A stretch of 64,000 nucleotides of DNA from JAAXQD01 sp963790095 (GTDB taxonomy: Bacteria > Desulfobacterota > Desulfobacteria > Desulfobacterales > UBA11574). Position numbers and translations under genes: made by a program. How positions within the stretch are numbered: the first letter of the stretch is position 1; each line of letters begins with the position of its first letter. Below are positions 25,510 through 34,343 of this stretch, piece after piece. The notes beneath the pieces were generated by a model. That model made no database searches, was not told the origin of the DNA, and worked only from the letters and a program-made list of their open reading frames with translations. The stretch covers positions 62,001 to 126,000 of the forward strand of contig CAWBNO010000016.1 in NCBI GenBank assembly GCA_963790095.1. The letters are read 5' to 3'.

Positions 25510-26034
25510 ATGAAAAATTTTAGTGGAAACGTACTCTTTTTAGACCGGTCCGATATCAATACCGACGAGATCATTCCGGCAAAATACCTTACAGAAAATT
25601 CAAAGGAGGCATTAAAGCCTTATTTTTTAGAGGATATCCAGCTGGAAGGATTCAATGCCAGACGGGATGTGGAAGGAAAAAATGTCATTATCACCCGGGC
25701 GAACTTTGGATGCGGCTCTTCAAGAGAGCATGCGCCATGGGCCATTGGAGTCAACAACATCCATCTGGTCATTGGTGAAAGCTTTGCCAGAATTTTCAGG
25801 CAGAATATGTTTAACTGCGGAATGATGGCGGTGGAACTTCCGGCCCGGACCATCGACGATATCTTCAAAGATTTCGCCCACAGGGAAACCTATCTTGAAA
25901 CGGATCTGGATAAGAGTGAATTTACCATCACCGCCGACGGTCAGCACGCAAATATTTCGTTTTCAATCTCAAACTTCGATCGTGCCCTGTTAACCACCGG
26001 CGGCTGGGTCGATTATGCGGATTCCAAATATTAA
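25510..26034 (+). CDS. leuD: 3-isopropylmalate dehydratase small subunit
   Basis: This 174-residue swivel domain completes the enzyme with the upstream subunit. Family marks are DRSDINTDEIIPAKYL, the GCGSSREHAPWA loop and RIFRQNMFNCGM. It starts 2 bp after leuC with GGGG before the ATG. No other leu gene lies in the window. Confidence 0.92.
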   Translation: MKNFSGNVLFLDRSDINTDEIIPAKYLTENSKEALKPYFLEDIQLEGFNARRDVEGKNVIITRANFGCGSSREHAPWAIGVNNIHLVIGESFARIFRQNMFNCGMMAVELPARTIDDIFKDFAHRETYLETDLDKSEFTITADGQHANISFSISNFDRALLTTGGWVDYADSKY

Positions 26035-26049
26035 TGGTTAGTTTGTATT

Positions 26050-26125
26050 CAGGGATCAGATGAAATCAAAGATAAAAATAGGCACTTTTGAGATGGCTTT
26101 TAGTAACTCTGACACCTGATCCCTG
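26050..26125. repeat. Inverted repeat between leuD and FAH-family gene
   Basis: CAGGGATCAG (26050-26059) and CTGATCCCTG (26116-26125) are perfect 10-bp complements separated by 56 bp. They lie between the converging gene ends. It may be a terminator-like fold or a repeat remnant. Confidence 0.4.
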
Positions 26126-26132
26126 TAATTTA

Positions 26133-26966
26133 TTACATTATTACTTTATTTACAATTGCACCGATGTTCTCAATATAGCACTCTACCACGTTCCCTGGTC
26201 TTAAAACCACCGGCGGATCTCTGAATATTCCAACACCGGCAGGTGTTCCGGTGGAGATGATATCACCGGGAATAAGGGTGATGTCTTCGCTGATATTCTC
26301 TATGATGGTGGGGATGTCGAAGATCATATCCCGGGTGTTCCCATCTTGCATAATTTTTCCGTCAACTTTTGCGGTAAGCCTCAGATTGTTCACATCGCCG
26401 ATCTCGTCGGGTGTCACCAACACAGGGCCCGCAGGTGCAAAACCGTCAAAGGATTTCCCTCTGAACCACTGGGAATCGGAGAACTGGGCTTCCCTTCCCG
26501 AGACATCATTCATTACGGTAAATCCTGCGACATAATCGAAGGCGTCTGCTTTAGATATTCGTTTTCCTTCTTTTCCGATGATCACCGCCATTTCCACCTC
26601 CCAGTCAATCTGTCCACTGCTCTTGGGAAGAACAATGGCGTCGAAAGGACCGTTCAAGGTATTGGGTGTTTTACAGAATAACAAGGGTGTTTCCGGTTGA
26701 TCGAATCCCCCTTCTTTGGCATGCTCGATATAGTTTTTCCCCAGGCAGATGATTTTAGACGGCCTCTGAATCGGACACGCGATGCGCGTGTGGATGTTTT
26801 GGCCGGGGGCATTCACATGGGCAACTGTTTCAATCCAGTTCCCCCTGAAAAATGCTTCACCGATATCCGGAATGTCGGGGAAGATTTTTCTAAGGTCGAC
26901 GATGTTGCCATCTCTCCACAGCCCCGGTTTCTCATTTCCCTTTGGACCAAATCTGACAAGTTTCAT
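26133..26966 (-). CDS. Fumarylacetoacetate hydrolase family protein
   Basis: This 277-residue enzyme belongs to the FAH superfamily, whose members hydrolyse or isomerise beta-diketo acids in aromatic or sugar-acid breakdown. Metal-binding Glu/Asp residues are in IDWEVEMAVIIG and VMNDVSGRE; the C-terminal GDIISTGTPAGVG motif is diagnostic. ATG 26966 has AAGGAG nine bases upstream; the TTG at 26969 is not needed. It follows trmJ on the same strand. Substrate unknown. Confidence 0.88.
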   Translation of the reverse strand: MKLVRFGPKGNEKPGLWRDGNIVDLRKIFPDIPDIGEAFFRGNWIETVAHVNAPGQNIHTRIACPIQRPSKIICLGKNYIEHAKEGGFDQPETPLLFCKTPNTLNGPFDAIVLPKSSGQIDWEVEMAVIIGKEGKRISKADAFDYVAGFTVMNDVSGREAQFSDSQWFRGKSFDGFAPAGPVLVTPDEIGDVNNLRLTAKVDGKIMQDGNTRDMIFDIPTIIENISEDITLIPGDIISTGTPAGVGIFRDPPVVLRPGNVVECYIENIGAIVNKVIM

Positions 26967-26992
26967 CAATCAAGACTCCTTATCCCGGATAT

Positions 26993-27757
26993 TCACGAGA
27001 TATTCGGGTTTTTTTTCTTTCCGTCTTCATAGCATTTTTTCCCATACCAATCCACTTGCCGGCATAGGCCGCGGATGATGTTGACCTCTTTGGCCCGTAA
27101 TTGCAGGCGGGTAAAAAAACGGCGGAAATTGTTCATCCAGTAATCCGGATTTTCAGCATTAATATAACTGATCCTGAGCAGTATGTCTTTGAGTTGATCG
27201 AACATCCCATCGAGCTCATGCCGGTTGGCGAGCCTCGGCGCAAATTGTTCGTTTGTCTCGAGACCGGCGATGAAGATCTCATAACACATAATCATGACCG
27301 CTTGTGCCAGATTGAGAGAAGAAAATTCAGTTGTGGGGATATTTACCAGCGCCTGGCAATACCGGAGGTCCTCGTTGGAAAGTCCTTTGTCTTCCGGACC
27401 AAAGAGTATGGCAATCCGATTTTCAATGGAAATGGGAATTAGCTTTTGCGCCAGGTTCGAAGGCGTATGGATAAGCCTTCGCTGCTTCCCCAGTCTTGCC
27501 GTAGCCCCGACAACATAGTTAAACGGGGCGAGGGCGTCCCTCAAATCTTCACAGGCGCTGCTTTTTTCAACAATGTCTGCCGCAAAATGGGTGGCCAGTT
27601 TCAGGGCGTTATTCAAGTCAAAGTTTCGGGGATCGACGATCACGAGGTGATGGATGCCCATATTGCGCATGGCACGTGCGGTAGCCCCGATGTTTTCAGA
27701 ATATCGGGGCTGCATCAGCACGATGCTGATATTCCCTAAATTGACGCTGTCGGTCAT
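26993..27757 (-). CDS. trmJ: tRNA/rRNA methyltransferase of SpoU class (TrmJ-like)
   Basis: This SPOUT-fold methyltransferase of 254 residues most resembles TrmJ, which methylates the 2'-hydroxyl at tRNA position 32. Marks are the N-terminal SENIGATARAMRNMG, ILFGPEDKGLSNEDL, and the knot segment IPTTEFSSLNLAQAV. Its ATG shares one base with the ndk stop (TGATG), so translation is coupled. The exact RNA target is inferred from family. Confidence 0.85.
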   Translation of the reverse strand: MTDSVNLGNISIVLMQPRYSENIGATARAMRNMGIHHLVIVDPRNFDLNNALKLATHFAADIVEKSSACEDLRDALAPFNYVVGATARLGKQRRLIHTPSNLAQKLIPISIENRIAILFGPEDKGLSNEDLRYCQALVNIPTTEFSSLNLAQAVMIMCYEIFIAGLETNEQFAPRLANRHELDGMFDQLKDILLRISYINAENPDYWMNNFRRFFTRLQLRAKEVNIIRGLCRQVDWYGKKCYEDGKKKNPNIS

Positions 27758-28173
27758 CAGACGGTGAGTTCAAACCTATTGAAGAAGTAGCTGATTTCAA
27801 ATGCAGCGGTTTCGGATGAATCTGAACCGTGGACCACATTTTTTTCAATATCGGTTGCAAAATCTTTTCGAATGGTACCTTCCGCCGCTTCCTTGTAATT
27901 GGTGGCGCCCATAATTTCACGGTATTTCGCAATGGCGTCTTCACCTTCAAGGACCATAACCACCACCGGTCCGGAAGTCATGAAATCGGTCAGGCTGTCA
28001 AAAAAAGGCCGTTCTTTGTGCACCGCATAAAAACCTTGGGCCTGTGCAGTATCCATTTTCAGCATTTTCATGGCAACGATTTTTAGATGATTGATTTCCA
28101 ACCGTTTAATAACCTCACCGATGATTCCCCGGGAAACGCCATCGGGTTTGATGATAGATAATGTTCTTTCCAT
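27757..28173 (-). CDS. ndk: Nucleoside diphosphate kinase
   Basis: This enzyme balances nucleoside triphosphates by phosphate transfer through a histidine, seen here in NVVHGSDSSETAAFEI. The N-terminus ERTLSIIKPDGV and a length of 138 are standard. AAGGA lies before ATG 28173 and a promoter at 28212-28240. First gene of ndk-trmJ-FAH. Confidence 0.96.
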   Translation of the reverse strand: MERTLSIIKPDGVSRGIIGEVIKRLEINHLKIVAMKMLKMDTAQAQGFYAVHKERPFFDSLTDFMTSGPVVVMVLEGEDAIAKYREIMGATNYKEAAEGTIRKDFATDIEKNVVHGSDSSETAAFEISYFFNRFELTV

Positions 28174-28211
28174 AAGTCATAATTCCTTTGAGTAGATTTT
28201 TGATCCCCGTT

Positions 28212-28240
28212 GCGATACCAAAAGGGCGGCGTCAAGTCAA
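28212..28240 (-). promoter_or_regulatory. Probable promoter for ndk operon
   Basis: On the minus strand: TTGACT (28240-28235), 17-bp spacer, TATCGC (28217-28212), roughly 40 bp before the ndk start. Confidence 0.45.
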
Positions 28241-28313
28241 TACCGGTGCAAATATTTTATAAGAAATCGTCGGTAGATGAGCGGCAAGTGAAATGTTGGC
28301 GACAAGAGTTATA

Positions 28314-28697
28314 TTAGGGGTTTTTGCCGGAGATTTTTTTCATGAGGTATAGGGCCTCGGTTGTCTCCTTGAGGCGTGTGGCCAGGCTGATAAGAACCGC
28401 CTGGAAATCGGGGGACAGTCGATTGAACTCCTGTTCAAATGAAATCGGATCAATTATTCCGACGGTGGTATCACCGACGGCTCTGGCTGTCGCGGTGCGT
28501 GGCATTTTGGTGATAAAGCCAAGTTCTCCAACAATTTCGCCAGGTCCAAGCTCCAACAACACCTCTTTCTCTCCGTGCATTATTTTTGAAATCTCCACCG
28601 CGCCAGATTCAACCACGTAAATCCAATCCCCGGAACTCCCTTCTTCGAAGATGATGTCGCCATCTTTATATTTTTCTTCTATGGCCGTCTGAAACAT
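28314..28697 (-). CDS. Cyclic nucleotide-binding domain protein
   Basis: This 127-residue protein is a lone cNMP-binding jelly roll with no helix-turn-helix or channel. The phosphate-binding cassette reads GEIVGELGFITKMPRTATARA, close to the PKA/CRP consensus with Glu and Arg at the expected places. The C-terminal helix (about 100-120) is all that follows. Ribosome site GGAGG and a near-perfect promoter precede it. It probably regulates a partner protein; none is evident. Confidence 0.88.
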   Translation of the reverse strand: MFQTAIEEKYKDGDIIFEEGSSGDWIYVVESGAVEISKIMHGEKEVLLELGPGEIVGELGFITKMPRTATARAVGDTTVGIIDPISFEQEFNRLSPDFQAVLISLATRLKETTEALYLMKKISGKNP

Positions 28698-28729
28698 GGT
28701 TCAAACCTCCATTCGTTTGCGGCAAAAGA

Positions 28730-28758
28730 AATATAGATAAAAGTGGGTTGTTTGTCAA
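28730..28758 (-). promoter_or_regulatory. Sigma-70 promoter for the cNMP-binding protein
   Basis: On the minus strand: TTGACA (28758-28753), 17-bp spacer, TATATT (28735-28730), about 35 bp before the start codon. One mismatch to consensus in total. Confidence 0.65.
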
Positions 28759-28795
28759 GCAGGGGTATTGCGTCGACCCTACCGCGCATCATTGC

Positions 28796-29482
28796 TTAGG
28801 GTGCTTTTATGCCCATCAGCGCGTCAAGGAGGGGCTTTATTTTAATCCGGTGTTCCGGAGGTATCATTAAAACCGTTATCCGAAGGTTGGGGATGAACCC
28901 GGGCCCCGGATGTTTCAGGGTGTTCATCTGGTAATGATTCCGACGCTCTTTGGATGCCAATAGCAGCAGAACGTCTGCAAAATTACCGGAAAAACCCATG
29001 GCGTCGACATGTTCCACAAATTGCATAAAAAGCGTGTTCACGGTTATCACAAACGGGTCGACCTCGGAATATCCTTCTTTTCGGCAATCGTGTTTTGAAA
29101 CAAAACATCTGCATCCAAAGGGTCTCACCGGGTAAATGGGGCACAGGTTGTCTGTTAACAGGGGACAACTTCCGTTAAGATAATTGAACGTCTCTTCCGG
29201 CGGATCGTCTCCTTTGCGACAAAGATCTGCAAGGCGGTTGGTGGTGGTCTGGGGCTTGAAACGTTTTTCGGAGCGTCTTGCCTGAACGTTCTCCAACAAA
29301 TCAGACTGGCCGTTTGAAATTATGTGGTTGGCGATCCGGCAGGCTTCTAGGGTTGTCATGGTGACATTGGGCGTGCAGCATTGTGCACAATATTTTTTGC
29401 AGGCCATGTCTAAACCGTCGGAAAAATTGTCATAAATCTTGTAAATCCGGTCCAGAACGGCTAATTTTATATTCATTTCCAT
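28796..29482 (-). CDS. YkgJ family cysteine cluster protein
   Basis: This 228-residue protein belongs to the zinc/iron-chelating CxxxCxxCC group. Cysteines include C-x3-C-x2-CC (CKKYCAQCC, near 28-36), GSCPLLTDNLCPIYPVRPFGCRCF and KHDC. Such proteins are thought to bind a metal cluster, but their role is unsettled. No signal peptide. It lies 98 bp upstream of the cNMP gene on the same strand. Confidence 0.8.
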   Translation of the reverse strand: MEMNIKLAVLDRIYKIYDNFSDGLDMACKKYCAQCCTPNVTMTTLEACRIANHIISNGQSDLLENVQARRSEKRFKPQTTTNRLADLCRKGDDPPEETFNYLNGSCPLLTDNLCPIYPVRPFGCRCFVSKHDCRKEGYSEVDPFVITVNTLFMQFVEHVDAMGFSGNFADVLLLLASKERRNHYQMNTLKHPGPGFIPNLRITVLMIPPEHRIKIKPLLDALMGIKAP

Positions 29483-29632
29483 CTATCGTTTCTTACGAAA
29501 TTATTTGCCTAAATACCTTGACTTTGTTGAGGACAGTCAGTTATTTTTCTCAAAACAAATGGGGAGTCTCATAAAAGCATTTTTTTCGGCTTACTGCTCA
29601 TTCTTGAGAAAAGATTCTACAGGGAGGAAGGG

Positions 29633-30739
29633 ATGAAAAGCAACGTCTATTATATCGATTTAAGGGCATCGGCCAAGGAAAGCCTCGTTGAAAAACTTGC
29701 ACGGCTTCTGGACACCGCCGGCCTTTCTGAAGCCGTCAAGGAAAGAGATCTTGTTGCGGTGAAGCTTCATTTTGGAGAAAAAGGGAACACCGCTTTTATC
29801 CGGCCCGTATTTATCCGCAAGATCGTGGAATCGATTAAGGGGGTCGGGGGATATCCGTTCCTGACCGATGCCAATACGGTTTATTCGGGGACGCGAAGCG
29901 ACTCGCCCCATCATCTTAGCACAGCGATCCAAAACGGTTTTGCCTATTCTGTTGTGGATGCGCCCATTGTCATTGCCGACGGTTTAAGGGGCAAAACCGA
30001 AACGCCTGTTGCCGTCAACCAGAAAAATTTTAAAAAGGTGTACATCGGATCCGATATCGTCGAAGCCGATGCACTGGTATCAGTGGCCCATTTCAAGGGA
30101 CATGAACTTTCGGGTTTTGGGGGAACCATTAAAAATCTGGGTATGGGGTGCGCCTCACGCCGGGGCAAACTGGCACAACACTCCACCGTTGCGCCCAAGG
30201 TGGTGAAGAAAAAATGTATCGGCTGCGGGGATTGTATCGGTCATTGCTCTCAGAAGGCCCTTTCACTGGAAAAAGAAAAGGCGGTCCTGAATGCAAAAAA
30301 GTGCATCGGGTGTGGGGAATGCATTCTTATCTGTCCCAACAGCGCCATCGAGATTCAGTGGAATCAAGCCATTCCCGTGTTTCTGGAGAATATGGTGGAA
30401 TACACCATGGGTGTTTTAAAGAATAAAACGGATAAAACGTTGTTTGTAAATTTCATTACCCAGGTATCACCGGCGTGTGACTGCTACGGCCACAACGATG
30501 CACCCATCGTCCGGGACATCGGCATTGTGGCTTCAAAAGATGCGGTTGCCATTGACCAGGCGTCCGTAGATCTTGTGAATCAGGAGCAGGCGCTTCCGGA
30601 ATCCTGCCTTGAGATCAATACCGCAAAAGGCGAAGATAAGTTCAGAGGGGTCTATCCCCAGGTGGATTGGACCATTCAACTGGATTATGCAGAAAGCCTG
30701 GGGCTTGGACGCCGCAGCTATAAGCTAACAAAAATATAG
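29633..30739 (+). CDS. DUF362 domain protein with two [4Fe-4S] ferredoxin motifs
   Basis: This 368-residue protein has a DUF362 body (residues 1-185 and 245-360; marks VKLHFGEKGN and HFKGHELSGFGGTIKNLGMG) with an inserted 2[4Fe-4S] ferredoxin domain (CIGCGDCIGHC and CIGCGECILICP, about 195-240). The combination is common in anaerobes; it probably moves electrons but its substrate is unknown. Strong ribosome site GGGAGGAAGGG before ATG. Stands alone. Confidence 0.88.
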   Translation: MKSNVYYIDLRASAKESLVEKLARLLDTAGLSEAVKERDLVAVKLHFGEKGNTAFIRPVFIRKIVESIKGVGGYPFLTDANTVYSGTRSDSPHHLSTAIQNGFAYSVVDAPIVIADGLRGKTETPVAVNQKNFKKVYIGSDIVEADALVSVAHFKGHELSGFGGTIKNLGMGCASRRGKLAQHSTVAPKVVKKKCIGCGDCIGHCSQKALSLEKEKAVLNAKKCIGCGECILICPNSAIEIQWNQAIPVFLENMVEYTMGVLKNKTDKTLFVNFITQVSPACDCYGHNDAPIVRDIGIVASKDAVAIDQASVDLVNQEQALPESCLEINTAKGEDKFRGVYPQVDWTIQLDYAESLGLGRRSYKLTKI

Positions 30740-30771
30740 ATTATGCGATGCCGAGATTTGTCTTGGGGGCG

Positions 30772-32124
30772 TCAGTAAGATTGCTGTGCCGCTCTTTTCT
30801 CAATACGAAATGGAAACCTGTCACCGTTTTGTTTAAAAAAAGAGGTGTTACCGGAGTTGGGGCGTGCAGAATCCCCAAAAAAGCCGCTCAAAATAGCGTT
30901 GAGGTGGGTCCGTAGAATTGAATAAGAATAGTGCCGGGCGGCAACATCATAATTATAGTCGATCATTCTTTCTCTTTTTTCACGGGACTCCAAAATTTCT
31001 ATCACGCGTTGAACGATTTTTCTGGAAAGAAACCCGTTCATTGCAATCAGATCGAACCCTTGGGGTTCTATGTCCTTGACAAACGTTGCATATCGATTGA
31101 CCAGCAAAGGTTTTTTGAAATAAATGGCTTCAAGAAAGGCATTGCCGAATCCTTCATACAAGCTGGGATATGTAATAAAATCAGCAAAAGGATAGACATC
31201 CCAGAGAGAATATCTCGCCTTACCGTTTCCATTGTTACCCCAGGGGTCTGCGATTTTGGTGGTGATCAATTTAAGATCGACTCCATGCTCGCAAGCATAT
31301 TCTTTCAACCATTCCACATATTCAAACCCTTCGTCACCTGCTTCGTGAGATACCACCAGTTTGTTTCGGGGATCGTTCAGTTTTTTTACCAATTCAATGG
31401 CATGCTCGATCCCTTTGCGTTGAATAATTCGGGTGGGTTGTAAAATCATCCGGTCGTCCGGTTTGAGTCCGATAGATTCTCGAAAAACACGGGCCCCTTC
31501 GACATCCATACCCGGCGGATTCTCAAAGTCGAGAACATTGGGAATAATCGTCGAGGAAATTCCGGTTCGTAGTGCAAGCTGTTCCTGGGCGTTGGAATTT
31601 ATGACCACATGCTTTATGTTATACAAATTGGGCGGAAAGGCCATGCGGAGGTAATCGTTGACCGCATTTATAGAGAAACGATCTCGTTCCCAGTAAAAAT
31701 CATGATTGTGAGATATGGTGGGAATCTGGGTTTCCGCAATAATTTCCGTTAGAGCAAGTCCCAAAGAGATGTGCATGGGTATGGTAAGAACATTCTCGGC
31801 AATCAGAAGATCTATCTTGAAGGCATCGATGAATTCATGGAGATGGACTTTCAACTGCGATCTTAAATCGTGAATGGCTTGGGTTACCAGCGGTTTTCGT
31901 CCTTTTTGGCCGATGACCTGGGCATTGATCCATCGATTTTTCTCGTGTTGAAAATGGGCTTCCGGAATAAGATGGCTTTTGTCGCGATCCCGATCCAGTT
32001 TTCCGGCAAACCAGAAACAGCTGTGTCCGCTTTCTTTTAAGACTTGAGCCCACTTGCTCGATTCCAACGTGACGCCGTCTGTGCCTGCAAATCGGGTTGA
32101 AATAAATCCGATGTTCTTGGACAT
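30772..32124 (-). CDS. Glycosyltransferase (GT-B fold, GT1/GT4-like)
   Basis: This protein of 450 residues has the two-Rossmann GT-B architecture. The N-domain opens IGFISTRFAGTDGVTLE; the donor-site part has ILQPTRIIQRKGIEHAIELV and FITYPSLYEGFGNAFLEAI, the EX7E-type segment of retaining GT4 enzymes. The frame extends to 32154, but ATG 32124 follows GAAGGTAG and gives the family's usual beginning. No membrane span. Its sugar and acceptor are unknown; no polysaccharide cluster surrounds it. Confidence 0.85.
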   Translation of the reverse strand: MSKNIGFISTRFAGTDGVTLESSKWAQVLKESGHSCFWFAGKLDRDRDKSHLIPEAHFQHEKNRWINAQVIGQKGRKPLVTQAIHDLRSQLKVHLHEFIDAFKIDLLIAENVLTIPMHISLGLALTEIIAETQIPTISHNHDFYWERDRFSINAVNDYLRMAFPPNLYNIKHVVINSNAQEQLALRTGISSTIIPNVLDFENPPGMDVEGARVFRESIGLKPDDRMILQPTRIIQRKGIEHAIELVKKLNDPRNKLVVSHEAGDEGFEYVEWLKEYACEHGVDLKLITTKIADPWGNNGNGKARYSLWDVYPFADFITYPSLYEGFGNAFLEAIYFKKPLLVNRYATFVKDIEPQGFDLIAMNGFLSRKIVQRVIEILESREKRERMIDYNYDVAARHYSYSILRTHLNAILSGFFGDSARPNSGNTSFFKQNGDRFPFRIEKRAAQQSY

Positions 32125-32225
32125 AGTGTAACTACCTTCTATAATTACACCCATCGGTCTGGGGTATAGATGGATTTTTCGTGCCAGGAGTGACAGGATA
32201 AAATCTTTCGGACATTTTATTGCCC

Positions 32226-32253
32226 ATTATCGCAATATATTGGTATGTGTCAA
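32226..32253 (-). promoter_or_regulatory. Sigma-70 promoter for the glycosyltransferase
   Basis: On the minus strand: TTGACA (32253-32248), 16-bp spacer, GATAAT (32231-32226), about 100 bp before the start at 32124. Confidence 0.5.
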
Positions 32254-32410
32254 TAAAAAAATCAATATATGGCGGTATGACGTAAAAACCCGAAAATGAG
32301 TTCTCGAATGGATTTATACGCAAGTTTTCCAGCCACACGAGGGTGCACGTCATATAAAGATGTTCTGTTCCGAATGCAACATTTTTTTTAAACCGCCCAA
32401 TGGGGACGAT

Positions 32411-33505
32411 TTATAAAGGGGCATCGCATTTCATCGCCCGTTCCAGCAACTGACCGATGACGGCACACTCCAGTCCAAAGGGGAGATATCCGGCATACCC
32501 TAAAATCGGCATCTCGAATATCTTGAACCGACCCACAAACGAAATGCTGTATTCCCACCGGGCCAGACTGTAGTAGTTCCACATTTCCCAGAAGACCCCG
32601 CAAAGAAGCGCCGCCACTGCAGAAGATATTGCCGGACGCCAGTTCCCATGGGATATGTCTGACAGCAGATGTCTTTCTCCCATAAGAACCTGAAGTGAAA
32701 CAACGATGATCAAAGGAGAGATCCACAGCAAAGAGAAAAGATAATCGGGCCACACGCCGATGCCGGCAAGGCCCGCACCGGATAGCATGAGAACGACAAC
32801 GGCCCAAAATTTAGGATGTGCACATCCAAAGGGTTTGAAATCATTCCATCCCCCCCGGGCCCGGGAAACATTTTGAATCAGTTCTTGGACCCCCAGAACC
32901 GCCGGGAGAACGGTTGAAAAGGAGAGGGTTGCATAACCAAAATACGCCCAGGAACTGTAATGGACACCGGTGTAATTCCAGTTCTGAACAAATCGGTTCA
33001 GGTATTCAAAAAACCACCAAAAACCAGCGCTGACGGGGAAAAGCAGAAGAAAAAATCCAGTGCGATGGCGCATCATACAGCGTCCGGTTTGTCGATAGCA
33101 GAGTGCATTGATCACTAGGATAAATGAAAGCCACAGCGGGGTAAAGGTGTGGGGCTGAAATCGGGCAAACCAGGGAAAGCGGGTCCAAGCCAATGCCCAT
33201 GCCGCGGCGCCGGTGATACCTCCCAGCCATCCCCACCAGGGAAAAGACCGGGTCGGCGGCGAAACAATTTTAATCTGTCTGAAGGATTTTGCAGCGTTTA
33301 AGATGAGGGGCGTTACTGCCGCAACGATGAAAAGTGTGTAAAGGGCAAAGGCACCCCATGAAAAGGGTGCATGGCGAACATACCGGCTTTCCGGGGGAAA
33401 TTCCAAATATCTTGCCATTGGATGGCCAGTCAGAAGAACCCCCGACATGGGCAACCCCAGCAGCATGGCCGGCAAAATAAAAAACTTGAACGATAATCTT
33501 CTCAT
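32411..33505 (-). CDS. Polytopic membrane protein, unknown function
   Basis: This 364-residue protein has roughly nine to ten hydrophobic spans and is rich in Trp, Phe and Tyr. Conserved-looking polar marks in the last third are FWEMWNYYSLARWEY and FEMPILGYAGYLPFGLEC. No transporter or enzyme signature was recognised. It begins 10 bp after purN and shares that operon, with traB first. The link to purine synthesis may be only positional. Confidence 0.75.
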   Translation of the reverse strand: MRRLSFKFFILPAMLLGLPMSGVLLTGHPMARYLEFPPESRYVRHAPFSWGAFALYTLFIVAAVTPLILNAAKSFRQIKIVSPPTRSFPWWGWLGGITGAAAWALAWTRFPWFARFQPHTFTPLWLSFILVINALCYRQTGRCMMRHRTGFFLLLFPVSAGFWWFFEYLNRFVQNWNYTGVHYSSWAYFGYATLSFSTVLPAVLGVQELIQNVSRARGGWNDFKPFGCAHPKFWAVVVLMLSGAGLAGIGVWPDYLFSLLWISPLIIVVSLQVLMGERHLLSDISHGNWRPAISSAVAALLCGVFWEMWNYYSLARWEYSISFVGRFKIFEMPILGYAGYLPFGLECAVIGQLLERAMKCDAPL

Positions 33506-33515
33506 GTTGCACGAA

Positions 33516-34331
33516 CTATCTTTGGGGCGACGGTAAGATTCTCACCACCGTTCTGTGCATTTTTCCCCCGTCTTTCAGCGGGTAGCTCTTCCGCACTTTC
33601 TTAAGACGCCCTTCAGCGAACATCTTGACACATTCCGGGTAGAGTTCCCATTCAAGCTTCAGGCCTTTTTCCCGGACCGACGCCAGGGTATCCTCCTCAG
33701 AAATTTCATAGGCCTTTTGACCGATAATCGGACCTGAATCCTCGCCGTAATCGACAAAATGTACGGTACATCCGCCAATCTTACATCCATAGCGGAAGGT
33801 ATCCCCATAACCGTCGATACCGGGAAACGCCGGAAGCAGGGCAGGATGGATATTCATTATTCGCGGAAGGTCCGGTACCGTATTGACCCTGTCGATGAAA
33901 TAGGGCGTCAAATTCCGCATGAACCCCGCCAGCACCAGAAGGTCAAAGGGATACGGGGTTATCCGGTCCAGGAGTTCTGCTTCAGCAGAGGCCCGGGTTA
34001 TGAAAAAAGCTTTTACCGTTTCCCCATCGGCATCGCCAGGGAAAAGGGTCTGCTTTGAAAGTACGGTGCTTAGATCGAAGTCATCCGGAACTGTTACCGT
34101 CTCCGGTGCTTTTTTGTATCGTCGAATGATGGAACCATAATTTACGACAAAGGTCGGGATGTTAAGCCGACGCCCCCTTTCAAGACCCGCGGCATCGGGA
34201 GTGTCCGACCCGATGAATGCGATGCTGCCGTCGATATCCCCCGCTTCACACGCATCCATAATGGCCTGCAGGTTGGTACCGCTTCCCGATATCAGTGCTC
34301 CGATCCGAATGGGTTGTTTCATTTTGCTCAT
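33516..34331 (-). CDS. purN: Phosphoribosylglycinamide formyltransferase (PurN), with internal insert
   Basis: This enzyme transfers formyl from 10-formyl-THF to GAR in purine synthesis. The N-terminal phosphate loop is ALISGSGTNLQAI. The catalytic triad is visible as N and H in MNIHPALLPAFPG and D in YGEDSGPIIGQ. At 271 residues it is about 60 longer than usual; the extra stretch is around residues 65-120 (TVTVPDDFDLSTVLSK...). It starts 12 bp after traB. A related formyltransferase is possible, but the core is intact. Confidence 0.87.
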   Translation of the reverse strand: MSKMKQPIRIGALISGSGTNLQAIMDACEAGDIDGSIAFIGSDTPDAAGLERGRRLNIPTFVVNYGSIIRRYKKAPETVTVPDDFDLSTVLSKQTLFPGDADGETVKAFFITRASAEAELLDRITPYPFDLLVLAGFMRNLTPYFIDRVNTVPDLPRIMNIHPALLPAFPGIDGYGDTFRYGCKIGGCTVHFVDYGEDSGPIIGQKAYEISEEDTLASVREKGLKLEWELYPECVKMFAEGRLKKVRKSYPLKDGGKMHRTVVRILPSPQR

Positions 34332-34343
34332 ACTCGATGGGGA

